From assembly GCA_003254905.1 (NCBI GenBank), contig QANU01067139.1, forward strand, positions 130,315 through 194,314: a stretch of DNA of 64,000 nt, in the 5' to 3' direction. The DNA is from Nissolia schottii. Lineage: Eukaryota > Streptophyta > Magnoliopsida > Fabales > Fabaceae. Position 1 is the first letter of the stretch, and each line of letters begins with the position of its first letter. Of the stretch, positions 23,878 through 36,763 are shown piece after piece. The translations under genes were made by a program, and so were the position numbers. The notes under the pieces were generated by a model. The model saw only the letters and a program-made list of their open reading frames with translations, did no database searches and was not told the DNA's origin.

Positions 23878-26800
23878 ATGGCGTATAGGGTTCCGATCTG
23901 CCTCCTCTTGGCGTTCTTTGCTCTCTCCCTACTCGCGCATCAGATCTCCGCCGATGAATCTGAGGCCGCCAAGGAATTCGTTCTGACTTTGGATCACTCC
24001 AACTTTCACGACACTGTCAGCAAGCACGACTTCATCGTCGTCGAGTTCTACGCTCCTTGGTATGCTTTTCGATCTTCTTTGTTATTCCTTTTTTTATTAT
24101 TATTAATTTTTTTAATGATTAGCCTTTGTGCGGTGACGGTATTGTAGATCTTGATTTTTTCTAGTTTAAGAATTTTATGTTGATTTGCTGATGTGAGTGT
24201 TATAGGCTGATTTAGGCTTGGATCGTATGTTATATTCGGTCTGTGTAATTATATCTTCGATCAGTGAAATACCTAGCTAGATTTGCATTTTCCGTCAATT
24301 GGTCAAAATCTGGTTTCAGCTGGTCAATCTGCTGCGTGCTACTGTTTTGCATGCCTTAATTTGGTTCGGTTATGTGTACTGTGGTGGAATTTCAGAATGC
24401 ATTTTCATAGGGAGCTGAAGCGGTCATAAATTGTTGGCTATTTTAGTGCATTGCAGTTTTCTTTCTATTAACTATTAGTATATAATTTTTAATTTTGTTC
24501 TTTTGGGTTTCTAGGTGTGGACACTGTAAGAAGCTTGCTCCAGAGGTAATGTTATTCACCTTTTACTTTGGGTTTTCCTTTAAGCTGACCTGGCATGATT
24601 ATGTTATGCAAGTGCTGATTTTCTGTCATTTTTATTCATGCAGTATGAGAAAGCTGCTTCTATCTTGAGTAGTCATGACCCTCCGGTTGTTTTGGCCAAA
24701 GTTGATGCCAATGAAGAGAAGAACAAAGAGATTGCAAATGAATTTGATGTTAAGGGATACCCAACGATTAAGATTCTGAGAAATGGGGGAAAGAACATTC
24801 AGGAATACAAAGGTCCCCGTGAAGCAGATGGTATTGTTGAGTATTTGAAGAAGCAAAGTGGTCCTGCATCTACCGAAATTAAATCCGCTGATGATGCTAG
24901 TGCTTTTATTGGCGAAAACAAAGTTGTTATTGTAAGTGGCCAACCATTGTGCTTTTGCACTATATTCTCTGTTGTAATTTGTGATGGCCTATAATGTTAT
25001 TTTCCTATGTTTTCAGGTTGGGATTTTCCCAAAATTTTCTGGAGAGGAGTATGAGAGCTTTACTGCATTAGCAGAGAAGTTGCGTTCTGATTATGACTTT
25101 GGTCACACCCTGGATGCCAAACACCTTCCACGGGGAGAATCAACAGTGACTGGGCCCGTAGTTAGGTTATTCAAGCCATTTGATGAGCTTTATGTTGACT
25201 CCCAGGTATTGTTGATTGCAGTGGATTGATTGTTACATATTCCATATTTTTAGTGCTTTTATCTCTTTTGGTTGTATATCTGTGTCATGGATGTCTCATG
25301 TTTGTAGGATTTCAATGTGGAAGCTCTAGAGAAATTCATTGAAGAATCTAGCATCCCTGTTGTGACTGTCTTTAACAATGAACCAAGCAATCACCCTTTT
25401 GTTGTCAAATTCTTTAACAATCCTCATCCAAAGGTAATATGTTATCTAATTCAGTGTTGTTCCTTCAACATTAAGCTGGTGGATTTGTTTTAATCATGCT
25501 GTTGTAGCAGTATTTTATATTTGTTAATGAGTTCTATTATTAGTGTCCACCCCTTACCATTCTGAACTCAATAGCATTTTCCTAACATTGCATGCTATAA
25601 ACTACATTTCCTGTCCCAGTATTATTTCTTTTGGCTCTCGTCCCTCCCCTCCCCTCCCCACTATTCTAAATTAAGTTTTTGAAATTGGTAGGCAATGTTG
25701 TTCATCAACTTCACTGCCGAAGGTGCTGAATCTTTGAAATCAAAATACCGTGAAGCTGCTGAGCAATATAGAACACAGGGTGTAAGCTTTTTGGTGGGAG
25801 ATGTTGAGGCCAGTCAAGGCGCCTTCCAGGTCTGTATGAAAATATTTAACATTCTATTGTTATCATTTGCTTAATAACAATATTTGAAATTATGAATGGC
25901 CTTTCTTGGCAGTATTTTGGACTTAAGGAAGAGCAAGTACCTCTGATCATCATACAACATAATGATGGGAAGAAATTTTTTAAACCCAATTTGGAAGCGG
26001 ATCAAATTCCAACTTGGTTGAAGGACTACAAGGTGATGGTTATTTCTTTTGAATAGCTTCTTGCTTTTGCCTGCTTTACTTCAGTATTTATCTCTTCTAG
26101 TTGGAATTAGGATATATGGGTTTAGTAAGGTCTTCAATTTTATAAATTCTACAATGGCTGTTGTTTGTCTTGGAGATTGTAATTTTTATAATTTCTTTTC
26201 TATTAATATTTCAGGATGGAAAGGTTGCACCATATGTGAAGTCTGAACCTATTCCCGAAACTAATGATGAACCTGTTAAAGTGGTAGTTGGGGACAGTCT
26301 TGAGGACATAGTTTACAAATCAGGAAAGAATGGTATAATTAATTGCTTCTTCTATTTGTTTTTTTCTTTTTTCTTTCCATGAATTATTCTATGCACCTGA
26401 TTATTTGTAGCATTAATTGTACATGTAAAGTGAGATGTCCTTATGTCCTGATACAATTGTGTATCTGTGATTGTGTTATAGCATTAATTATCATACATTT
26501 CTTTCGCTTGCTAGAAAAATTTAATTACTAACACAATTACCTGCAGTTTTGCTCGAATTTTATGCCCCGTGGTGTGGTCATTGCAAAAAGTTAGCTCCAA
26601 TACTGGATGAGGTTGCCGTCTCATTTCAAAGTGATGCTGATGTTGTCATTGCCAAAATGGTAAGAAATGTATCTAGTTTTCATATTTGGAGGACTCTGCT
26701 AGTATATTTGATTCAATCAGTGATACAAAATAACACAAAAATGACTCCCATTGTGTTGGCAGACTTAAGAACGACTCTTAACATGAAATGAAATTGTCAT

Positions 26801-27072
26801 GTTTTGTATCTTCGCCAAAATTTCTTGTGCATGACATTTGTGTCATGTTCCAGGATGCAACTGCTAATGATATTTCAAGTGAAGACTTTGATGTCCAAGG
26901 CTATCCAACTGTGTACTTCCGGTCTGCAAGTGGAAAGATATCACCCTATGACGGTGATAGGACCAAGGAAGCCATCATAGAATTCATTGAAAAGAACCGG
27001 GATAAACCTGCGCAGCAAGAACAAGGAAAAGATGACCCTGCCCAGCAAGAACAAGGAAAAGACGAGCTTTGA
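23878..27072 (+). CDS. Protein disulfide isomerase, ER lumen (PDI-L1 type, 507 aa)
   Basis: Ten exons stay in phase: 23878-24059, 24515-24545, 24644-24931, 25017-25205, 25308-25433, 25692-25829, 25913-26032, 26215-26332, 26547-26659 and 26854-27072. The enzyme oxidises and isomerises disulfides in proteins folding in the ER. A hydrophobic signal peptide spans about 1-25 ([17 protein letters not shown]). Thioredoxin domain a has WCGHC at 61-65, domains b and b' follow, and domain a' has WCGHC at 406-410. KDEL at 504-507 retains the protein in the ER. The ATG at 23878 is preferred to an in-frame ATG at 23848 because it puts the signal peptide at the N-terminus. The C-terminal tail holds a duplicated PAQQEQGKD segment, the last copy leading into KDEL. 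The length suits the classical plant family. The first CGHC is split by introns, with W61 shared by exons 1 and 2. Confidence 0.95.
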
Positions 27073-27075
27073 AAG

Positions 27076-27158
27076 GTAACTTGCTATCTTTATGACATCG
27101 GTTGCCCACTCTGCTGTAGTTTCTCGTTCATATTTTGATCTAGCCTCCCCCTTTGCAG
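27076..27158 (+). other. Probable intron in the PDI 3' UTR
   Basis: Four bases after the stop codon, AAAG/GTAACT opens and CCCCCTTTGCAG/GA closes a plausible 83-bp intron. If it is spliced, the 3' UTR continues to about 27340, where AT-rich polyadenylation-like sequence lies. Confidence 0.55.
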
Positions 27159-27339
27159 GAAAAGGAGCGGTTCCTTTGAGAGGATACCGACACACTAAGT
27201 TACATGTAGGGGATCAGCAGTCTACATTTACAGCTCTTTGTAACGTAGAGAACGAAACATGTTTGTGAATCTTAGTGCCAACCTATCTCCCTTAGCCTAG
27301 CCTTTTTCGGTTTTCTCCTTTATTTTAATATATGCTTTA

Positions 27340-28355
27340 CTGAATAAGAATAAGACGGGAGTTTTTGTTCGGCGTAGTCCAGTTTAGTACTGGAGAAGTT
27401 GTGGCGGTAAAAACTTTCGGTTCGATTAAAATGAGTAGACTCGTTTAGATTGTGGATGAGTTTAAACATCGTGGTTTTGCGTATTCTTTCATTTTTTTTT
27501 CCTCTATAAGAAAATTGTTTCCAATCATTGTTGCGTATGCTGTTTGTAGTCCTTGCCTGGATTGATTTCATTTCGCGAAAAAAGGAATATATATTTCCGT
27601 GGGCCAAACAAAAAGGTCCATTGGATTTTCTATCCTTGGGCCTCGTACAACCTGGGTTCCATGAAGGTTATCTGTGCATCCAGTAACCCTTTTCTTAAAC
27701 CAAATACAACAAAGCAGGTATCGGTCAAAGTGCTTTAAAATTGGATTGATATGAAAATGCATATAAGATTGAAGGTTCGTGACCAAAAACAAAAAGATTT
27801 AAGGTAGACAATCCATATTTTGTAACCTTGAACCCTGAGCTGTTGAGTGTTCATCACTCGGGCCAATTTGACCAATGCACATTTCTAATGGGCTCAAATA
27901 TAATCATCTCTAAGGTGTATTTGTGAATTGGATTTAAGAGAAGAAAATGTTTTGGCGCTTAATCATTGTTTATATTTGAAAATGATTTTTTAGCTCGATG
28001 AATATGCAAACGACTCCCTTGCTCGGCAACTTCAAACCATCCATTTAACTTTGGTTTTTTATTTTTATTTTATTTAAACTTAAAATAACCACCGTATGAT
28101 TTGATTGTCTTGTATTTCCCTTCAATTGGGTGTTGAGCTATCTAGCAATGCTGTTTGTAAAAGTCTTGAGTACACTTTAAAAAAAATTTCCTTCTCCTTT
28201 TAAATCCAACCCAGAACACATATTTAATGTGTAAAATTTTGAGTTCATTCTAATGGCTCAAATTTAATACCGTAGGTCCATAACTCAGGTTGAGATTGAA
28301 TGCTGGTTTTTATTAATGTTACATAGATTAAAATATAAATTCCCAAAGTTTTTTT
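27340..28355. other. Intergenic sequence downstream of PDI
   Basis: I see no gene or recognisable element here; short open frames on both strands look random. Confidence 0.4.
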
Positions 28356-30043
28356 GGTTTAAATAAATTTTTAATTCCTGGAACGTCAAAAAATTTGTAT
28401 TTGGTTCTTAAAAAAAATTTCATTAGGATTTAGTCTATTAAAAAAAAATTGTTCATTTTTAATCCCAAGTTGGCCAGTGAACATAACCGTTCACGTAGTA
28501 TAATCCATATTTCACATTTGACCCACCCAAATGCTCAAACCCGACCCGATTCAAAAAAAGAAAAAAACACGAACCACCCACTCTTCTCCCTCTTCTCACC
28601 CACCCTAACGGCATCTCCCTCCACGCAAACGGCCACTCTCTTTTCAACCATTCCTGTCGCCATCATGATATCCTCCAACAGATGCTCCTTTCTGGTATGC
28701 CATTCTCTCCACATCAGCACGCCCTCCCTAGATTTGTATCAAATCTAACCTAATCCAATTTCTTCAAATTCATACATCCACCCCTTTTTTAGAAACAATA
28801 AAAATTTGATTTTTATTCTTCTTGCTCTTACATTTCTTGCTGGTAAATCAGAATAGCAAAATGAAAAATTAAGTCTTTGTCTTGTTTATTCTTTTGTTCA
28901 CATTTTGGTATGACAGGAATCCAGAGTGCGTACAAATTTCACTATATTTCTGGGTTTTTATGTCAGCTACCAAACAAAATAAAAAATTGATTTTCCCCCC
29001 AATTTTGATGGGATCAGCTGATTTGTTCATCTAGGTATTGATAATTTACCTTCTTTTCTACATTTATGTGGAATTTTGTTATCCAGAGCAACTCAGCGTT
29101 AGTTGGGTGTCGCAGCATCTCTGGCGCTCAGAGATGGGGTCCTTCTTCGGATCCTTTCAGAGTGACCTGTTTGGCTCCCAGAAGTGACCGAAACGACAGC
29201 GTTGTGATGGAGACGCCGTTGAAAGAGCTGAGGAACGATCCGGCGGTGGCGGCGAATGTCACCGATGAGCCTGTCTCTGCTGGGTTAGGGTTCAGAAGGG
29301 AGAAGAGAGAATAGAGAAATAGATCTCAACTCAGAAGTCCAAATCCTCAAACCCATAACTACGAAACTTCACCATGGTCTTCACTTCGTCAATGTCCTGA
29401 AGAATAATGACTCGTGGAGCGAATCGAAGGTGAGACCACACACGACGGTGGTGGCGTCGATTCTTGGGAGTGACACCAGATTGTCACAGTGTAACGACGA
29501 CGTCGTCAGATCGGCGGCAACCACTTACTCTGTCATAGCGGTGCTGGCGTCAGTCTACCAACTTCGTTTAACATCTCTCTTCCACTCAAATCTCTCTTTT
29601 TTTTTTTAGCAGTGATTTTTTGGCTTCTGCTGTGTTGTTGTTGAGGGTCTTTGTTGTTGTCGTTGAAGACAGAGATACTCTTTGCTTGGTTTGTCGTTGT
29701 GTAGGTATCCAGATGTTGTTTTGGAAGATGGAGATGGGGCTCTCAGTTGTACACTGCTGGCTATGAATTTTTGTTTGGATCGGAGAAGAAAGAAGGAGAG
29801 GGTCTGTTTTTTTAAAAAAAAAAAAAAAAATTTAAATCGGGTGGGGTTGAGTTAGTGGTTGGATTGAGTTTTTGAGTAGATGAGTATTAAAAATGAATTT
29901 TGTTAAGTAGCGTGTCACATGTAAAACTAATTATAGGGATTAAAATCGAACAAAATTTGTTAAGAGACTAAATCTTAACAAAAAAATTTTAAGAACCAAT
30001 ACAAACTTTTTTATATTATAGAAATTAAAAACTTATTTAAGTT
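28356..30043. mobile_element. Long-TIR DNA transposon carrying gene-like sequence (Pack-MULE-like candidate)
   Basis: The left arm 28356-28465 and right arm 29936-30043 are inverted copies of about 110 bp. Shared blocks include TTTGTATTTGGTTCTTAAAA and GATTTAGTCT. Weaker mirror similarity continues inward (CCCGACCCGATT at about 28540 against AATCGGGTGGGG at about 29838). The roughly 1.3-kb interior is clearly more GC-rich than its surroundings between 29080 and 29560. It holds short gene-like frames, for instance 29066-29314 (82 codons), that I cannot assign. Long terminal inverted repeats around captured gene fragments are typical of Mutator-like Pack elements (family knowledge). A clear 9-bp target duplication was not found. 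Confidence 0.55.
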
Positions 30044-30371
30044 AAATTTTTTCTATACCATTGAATGGTATAAAATAATAAAATAATATAACTTAATTAT
30101 TTAATCATGTTTTTTTATAAAAAAAATCATAAATAAGAGACATGTATAATGCATTAATCTCGACAAATTAATTCAAATATCTAACATTTTATTTAAATGT
30201 AAGATTTGATACGTTGTTCTTCAATGAGTCGTGCTACATGTACATCGCATAATCAGTTAACTCCTATATTTCTCAACCAATTGCTTCCACTATAATGCCT
30301 ACTCTGCTATATGAATGCGTGCACATACGCACGACAAAAACAAATCGTCTGCGCTTAACACTGAATACTAC

Positions 30372-30654
30372 GGTAGTGTTTGGTAAGCGTCTCTAGACAA
30401 AAAATACGTAGACAATGGAGACAAAAACATGTTTGGAGAATGACACGAAAACATAAAAATTAAAATTGTCTTTGTCTTAAGATAATTTTTTTAACTAATT
30501 TTTATACATTTAAAAAAGAAAAATACAAAAGAAATGTCCAGGACACAAGGGACGCATCTCTGCCGTACCTCCAAGATGGAGAGAAGCAAGAGACACATCT
30601 CTGTTGTCCCTGCGTCTCCATATTTTTTGTCCAAGACGCTTACCAAACACTGCC
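30372..30654. repeat. Tourist-like MITE (283 bp)
   Basis: The left terminus GGTAGTGTTTGGTAAGCGTC is mirrored at the right by GACGCTTACCAAACACTGCC. The inverted similarity extends to about 45 bp and includes GACAAAAAATA. TGTTTGG-type termini and this size suit Tourist/PIF-like MITEs. A related, more diverged copy is at 44927-45200. Confidence 0.75.
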
Positions 30655-31296
30655 TAAAGGACCAAAATAACGGAATGAATAGTACACATACATTTGAAAC
30701 ACTACTGCAAAAAACATATACAATATAAATGCACAAACATATGAATACAATTAATACTAAATACTAAAAGACTAGTCCAAAGGAATAGGTAGTGAACAAA
30801 CATGTGTTACACTATTGCACAAACATATTAACACAATTAACACTAAGTATTAAAACACCAAACTAATAGAATGAGTAGTGCATAAACATTTGTAACCCTA
30901 TTACACAAACATATACAACATAAGTATACAAAAATATGAACACAATTAACATTGAATATTAAAAGACCAAACCAGTGGAATGAGTAGTGCACAAACATTT
31001 GTAACCCTGTTGCACAAACATATATCACATAAGTGCACAAACATATAAACACAATTAACACTGAATAGTAAACCAAACCAACAGAATGAGTAGTGCACAA
31101 ACATTTACAACCTTATTGCACAAACATATGAAATGATTAACACTATATACTAAATGACCAAAATAGAGGAAAGAGTAGTGTTCAAACATTTGTCACACTA
31201 CTGCACAAACATATGCACACAATTAACATTGAATATTAAAAGACCAAAACAACGAAATGAGTAATGCACAAACATTTAGCACACTACTGCACAAAC

Positions 31297-32395
31297 TAAT
31301 GGTTTGATGTAGCTTAGAGAATGAGGGTTGAATTTAAACACTAATTTCTTATGGGTAAAAATTTGTTTCTGTCAGTAGAAATCTCTTGAAATTCAGAGAG
31401 ATAAGTTTGTTGAGGCAGAATTTGAGTTTCACAAAAAAGGGGAACTTAAACTAGAGAGATGTTTCTAAATGAAGTCAGAGTTAAGGAAAGAGAGATTCAA
31501 GCATAATTTATAGTGGTTCAATTTTAAAATGGAATTTACATCCAATTCCCATCAAAAGTGATGAGTTTTTCTTCAATAATTTTCCAACTTACAAACATCA
31601 ATATCAAAGACAATCTTCTCAAGGTTTCCTAAATGAGACTCCCAACAAAAATCCTAACAAGAAAACAGAGTTAGCTTGTTCTCAAGAAAACTAATGAACA
31701 ATAATCTTGGCCTTTTGCAAGCATAAATGCTCAACACAATCAGTATAAGGATTTAGAATGAAAGGTGAGAAAAAGAATTTTTGAAAATACTTCAAGGGAA
31801 ACACATTTTTTTTCAGCTCTATGTACATAGAAAATATTTGCTCTTTCTTTTTTTTATTTGCTTTTCTCATTTCCTCAGCTATTTTAGCTTAAAAATTTCT
31901 AAACGTTGCAGACCTCATTTTCTAAACGTTGCAGGTTGTAGTCCTTTCTTGTTATGTTGTCAATCTTCCATTAGTCAAGCTTTGTCCTTGCTTAAAAATT
32001 GTCATTTCTATTTGTGGTCAATGGAATGAGCTGTCCGTGAACTATTGTTCTTGCTTTTGTTTTAAATTTTCCTCTTGCTGAGCTGTATGAATGGACCACG
32101 AATTTGGGCTTTAAGATTGCTAGTCTATTAAGTCCATGGAAGGCTTCAATAGTTTGCTTGGTTAGTGGGTTTTGGGGCTTCTTTGAATTAGAAACAGATC
32201 CGTTGCTGCTACAACAATATAGACAGCTTTTGCTTCTTAGAATAATGGGCCAACTCCTTCTTAGCTTGTCCATGGGTTAAAGATTGTGTTTGATCTGAGT
32301 TATTGTATTAATCTGAAACACTTATCACACATATTAGAAAGTTCAATCCATGTTTGTCATCATTTAATCTTTTCAGAATTGTTTTGGAGTTAACA
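31297..32395 (-). mobile_element. Solo LTR, copia-type (about 1.1 kb), inside element C
   Basis: This 1.1-kb block splits the TGCACAAAC array. Direct repeats caaac (31292-31296 and 32396-32400) flank it. Removing the block with one copy restores a normal array unit. On the minus strand it starts TGTTAACTCC and contains a GAACCACTATAAATT block near its 3' part, typical of the transcription start region in legume SIRE/Maximus-type LTRs (from memory). No internal coding region is seen. Age cannot be estimated from one LTR, but it is younger than element C. Confidence 0.6.
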
Positions 32396-33113
32396 CAAAC
32401 ATATACAACATAAGTGCACAAGCATATTAACACAATTAACAATAAATACTAAAAGACAAAACTAAAGGAATGGATGAGTATTGCACAAACTTTAATTACC
32501 ATATTGCATAAATATTACAAACATAAATGCACAAATATAACACGTAATTAACACAAATTAGTATTTAAGAAAATAAAAGGAAGGATGCATGCTGCACAAA
32601 CTTCTACTACCATATTCCATAAACATGACAAACATAAATGCACAAACAACGTAATTCGATCAGTAGTTTGATTGATGAGTTAAACCCGACCTGTTCATCA
32701 CATCGATTTGATCAGCAGAATCTATTGATGAATTTGGATCTAGAATCAATTGATCACCATACTCGTTTGCTGTCTCTATTTGATCTTCAAACTCCATTGA
32801 TGAATTTGGAGCTTGGATAAGGTGATCAACATCAGAATCCATCAAAACGAAGAACAGATAATGATGCGTGATGATAATTCTGTGGAAAACGAAGAACGAT
32901 GAAAAGCTTCAAGAAGATGACTGCATGAAGAATCGAGAAAGAAGAGGACGAGAGTGAGTGAAAACTCACTTGTGTGTGAGTGCAAGTCGTGTTAGGATTG
33001 CGTTTTTTCCGTTTTGGTATGAGATACATATTACTTTTTGGAGAATTAACAAACCATATATTGCAGCTAGTGGTAGATATTTGGGTGTACCCCAAGTGTT
33101 TTTGTTCTTCAAT

Positions 33114-33674
33114 TATGTATACTTGAAAATGACAGCAGCTCGTAACAATTTTTTAGAATTGAGACCCGACACAGTATTCACGGGAATTTATATGTGAAAA
33201 CGTTGATTTTACGTCTTGCCGCCAAATTAATCAGTTCTGGTCTGTTGCGTGCACCAATATTGCGCGAGTTCAAAGCAAAACCTATTAAAATTAAACTTGC
33301 TAGAGAGTTTATAATGCAGATATAAAATATTTTGTAATACCCTATAGCTAGGCTTAATTAGGTTAAATTTCACACCCCTGGAAATCCACACATAATTGAA
33401 GAAGTGGAAGATATATTGTTGAAGCTTCGAAAAGTGTTCCTTTTGATTGTCAAAATCGTTCCAAAATGATTTAGTCGCCAACGCCACCTAAATGGCATTG
33501 TTCCCTGATGTGAGTCTTGTAACGCGGTTATATACGAATTTGAGTTTAATACACACTGGGAATTCATTAAGCTCTTGAGTCAATTAGGAGAAAGTCGTCA
33601 TAATTAAGATCATAATCATAAACTATATAATATGCATCCACCCATCCTCTATAGTTTTGCTTTCCCTTTTTACT
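33114..33674. other. Intergenic sequence and 3' UTR of the response regulator
   Basis: The last 150-200 bases before 33675 probably form the 3' UTR of the minus-strand response regulator. Nothing else is recognisable. Confidence 0.4.
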
Positions 33675-36600
33675 TTACACCACTGCCAACCCTTTCATTT
33701 TGGGTTTTGATCTCTCTGGTGGAGGCTCAGGAGACATGGCCTTCCTTTTGCTAATACTAATACTATTATTGTTGTTACTGTTGTTGTTGATGAGATTGTC
33801 ATCATTGTCTGGATCAATGGAACTGTTAGCAGATTCTTCTTGTTCACAAGAATTATCAAGGGATTTCAGAAAGTACGGCTGAAGCTTCTTCAAATCTGAT
33901 AACTGAAGAGGCTTCAATAGAAACTCCTCAGCCCCTTCTTCCAAGCACCTATCGATAAAACAAAATTGTACACTTTTAATTTCTTAATGTCACTCATTAG
34001 AAAAATTCTCTCCTTCTTTTTTTTGGTGTTTCTATTTTATTTATTTATTTTTGGTGTGTGACTAAGTGATAATGTATTTCAATTATGCAAAACCCAAAGT
34101 TAAATAAATGAATGTGCAACAGGTCAGTGGATAAAGAAAAGGTGAAAAAAAGAAAGAAAGAAGTGAACATTTTTAGCAAGAAAGAAAAAAAAAAAAAATC
34201 TTACATGCTGATTCTGGAAGGAACATTTTCTGATGACATAATCACGACTGGAACATCTTTCCAAGAAGATCCCTGCAGCAGTAAGCAATGTCAACAGAAT
34301 TAAGAAGAAAGAAAAGGAAAAAAAAAAATAACAAAAGGAAAAAAAGCAAAAGCAAACTTAGATCTTGAAATCTGCAAACTTTTCCTTTTTTTCCTTTCTC
34401 TTTTTTACTGAAAATTGCAGTTTTTACTCCTTTTTTTTTTCTTTCAAAAAATCAAAGTTATGATGCTGTAATTAAAAAAACAAGACCATTTCTGCCCTCT
34501 GCAAAGTGAATCAGAGAAGATGATTATAGATTCCAACTGTTGATTTAATGCGGAAGGGAATGTTTGGCATCTTTTTTCAGAGTGAGTACTGTACAATGTT
34601 AGGTAGCTATTGAAGAGAGAGAGAGAGAGAATTTCTGGAATATGTCGGGAGAATGTATTATGTAAATAAGGATTGGTGTTTAATTTGACCTTGACTCGTT
34701 TGAGTAAATCATAGCCACTCATCCCAGGCATGCAATAGTCTGTCATGATCAAATTCACTTTGATTCCCTGCAAATCCAAATTATAAGGTTCAATAGTAAG
34801 TACATTACACATACTTATCTTACGTCTTTATTTATTTATGATGAATTGTACTTATTTATTATACAACAGTGTGTGAACTCACAAATAATAAATAAATTAT
34901 GAGTTAATACGTAATATTTTATATAAAATAAATATAAGTACTTTTTTTTTCTCATTTTTCATTTTGGATTAAACTTAATTACGTCATTGACCGACTCATT
35001 AAGGGGAAAAATCAATAGTGAAACTCAAATTGAAATTTTTTGAGTAATACTAAAGCCTTTATTCCCGTACGCTTTTATCAAAAGAGGGATTTAAAGAAAA
35101 TAGTAGAGAAGGGCATGTAATATGTTATGTACAATTGGTGAGGTAATGGTGAATCAAAAATAACAAATAGGAGTACACGTACGGTACAATGAAAAAGGCT
35201 TCCACTTTTTTCCACAAAGAGCTGTGTAATTCATTAAATTGTATGGTTTTTTTTTTTTCCTGATCCAGCTATGATGCTAATGGAGACAATTATTGCAGAT
35301 TAATATACTAATGGATCTTCACGAAGCTAGCATACGCAATTATGCATAGCTAATATATAATTATGATATTTTTGTGTTGAGGATGCTGATATATAGTTAT
35401 GCAATATATGTCAAGGGGGGATGAATTGAGCTGTGAATATAACCCATAATATAGTGCATTTTGATTGATACAATAATATGTAGTATGCATGCGCGGCCTA
35501 AATTGAATTGAAGCTGTGATGAAAGAGAAATAGGCAACTGTAGTAGAAAGTCACTTTATGTGGTTAAGATAAGATTTGCCTTAACTGACTAGTCTTTCAA
35601 TCTATGCGATTCCACACAATAATTCCATGTTGTTTACAGTACCAACAACTCAAGAAACCCCCCTCATTACTCAATACCACCATATTTCTATGTATCTTCA
35701 AGAAGGTGATTTAAGGATAAAGATAATATTCTCAAATTAACCAACACATGCGTAACACTTGATAATTATCAGCACATAAATGGTCTATACACATTTGTTT
35801 TAAAATAATATTATTTAAGAAGGAAAATTAAAGAAGGGAGTTAAATAAAAAAAAATTAAAAAAAAGTGCTGTACAACGATTAGGGGATGCCGTTCATGAA
35901 CAACTGTCGATCTTGTTTTGAAAAAGATTAGCTGTTACAGGAAAATTAAGGTGTGTGTATATATAGCTCTATGTTGAGATGATGATTTTGATGTACGGAC
36001 ACAAAACTAAGCACATGCAATATGGAAATTAATTTCAATTTTCTTCCTGATAAACTTGAAATGAAAAATGAGACACTATAGAGCGTTATTTTATCTCTCT
36101 CGGTTGGTGCTTCAATGATGTACTGCTAATTGTCTAAATTGGGTTTGAGCTTTTTGATTTTCAATCTAAAAATAAAACTTGAAAAAATAAGATTAAAAAG
36201 AAAATGTTTTAAGAAGCAAATCAATTAGGACTTTGATGCACGACAAAAGTAAGAAGATAGAAATTACCTGTTGCTGTAATGGGTGATGAGGATGAGGAGA
36301 AGGAGAAGGAGAATGAGGTGATGACTCTAAAGAGGTTGAAGAAGAAGTATTATCATCAAGATTATGGTCATCAACGAGGCCAAGATATTTCAATGCCTTG
36401 TCACCAGAGTCCACGCAGGTCACTGCATGTATAACAAATTCATATATACATTAAATTAAATTAAATGAATCCAAGCAGCTAGCCACGTACGGAATTAGAA
36501 GTAAAAAATAAAAAATGAAATGAAAAAGGTTAATTACAAGATTAGCGCTACCTTTGCATGAAGAACCTCTAAGGAGCCTCTCTAGAAGCTTCCTATCAAT

Positions 36601-36687
36601 AACACTGTCATCAACTGCCAACACATGAAAATGTGGCTGCTGCTCTTGTAGTTGTAGCTGTAGCTTTCTGGCATCCACAACCTCCAT
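33675..36687 (-). CDS. Type-A cytokinin response regulator, ARR8/ARR9-like (236 aa)
   Basis: Five exons on the minus strand join in phase: 36687-36552, 36422-36268, 34767-34690, 34272-34205 and 33948-33675. The product is a stand-alone receiver domain that takes phosphate from histidine phosphotransfer proteins and dampens cytokinin signalling (known for the family). Key residues: acidic pair D26-D27, phospho-acceptor D107 in [14 protein letters not shown]136/S137, and K158 in LLKPLQ. A Ser/His/Pro-rich insert (about 70-97) lies between the early strands and D107, as in ARR8/ARR9 relatives. The C-terminal tail (about 175-236) is acidic, then Asn-rich, then Lys/Pro-rich, and there is no DNA-binding GARP domain, which makes it type A. 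Intron 2 is 1.5 kb. It is probably a cytokinin-inducible nuclear or cytosolic protein (inference). Confidence 0.93.
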
Positions 36688-36763
36688 ATATCTATCTATC
36701 TCTCTCAGTACTAGCTAGTGTTGATGAATTAGACTTTTCTAGCGTGTTGATGATCTCTTGCAG

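Larger units (their letters stand above)
30226..33104. mobile_element. Mutator-like element, copy C, with two nested insertions
   Basis: The left end GAGTCGTGCTACATGTACA resembles the termini of elements A and B. The right end on the minus strand is CAAAAACACTTGGGGTACAC. A perfect 9-bp target duplication, ttcttcaat (30217-30225 and 33105-33113), flanks it. Arrays of TGCACAAACAT(TT) occupy about 30675-31296 and 32396-32660. Inserted into it are a MITE (30372-30654) and a copia-type solo LTR (31297-32395). No transposase is visible. Confidence 0.65.

Noticed and set aside
29066-29314. An 82-codon frame in GC-rich DNA
   Set aside because: It has no recognisable domain or splice context and lies inside a transposon; kept only as possible captured sequence.
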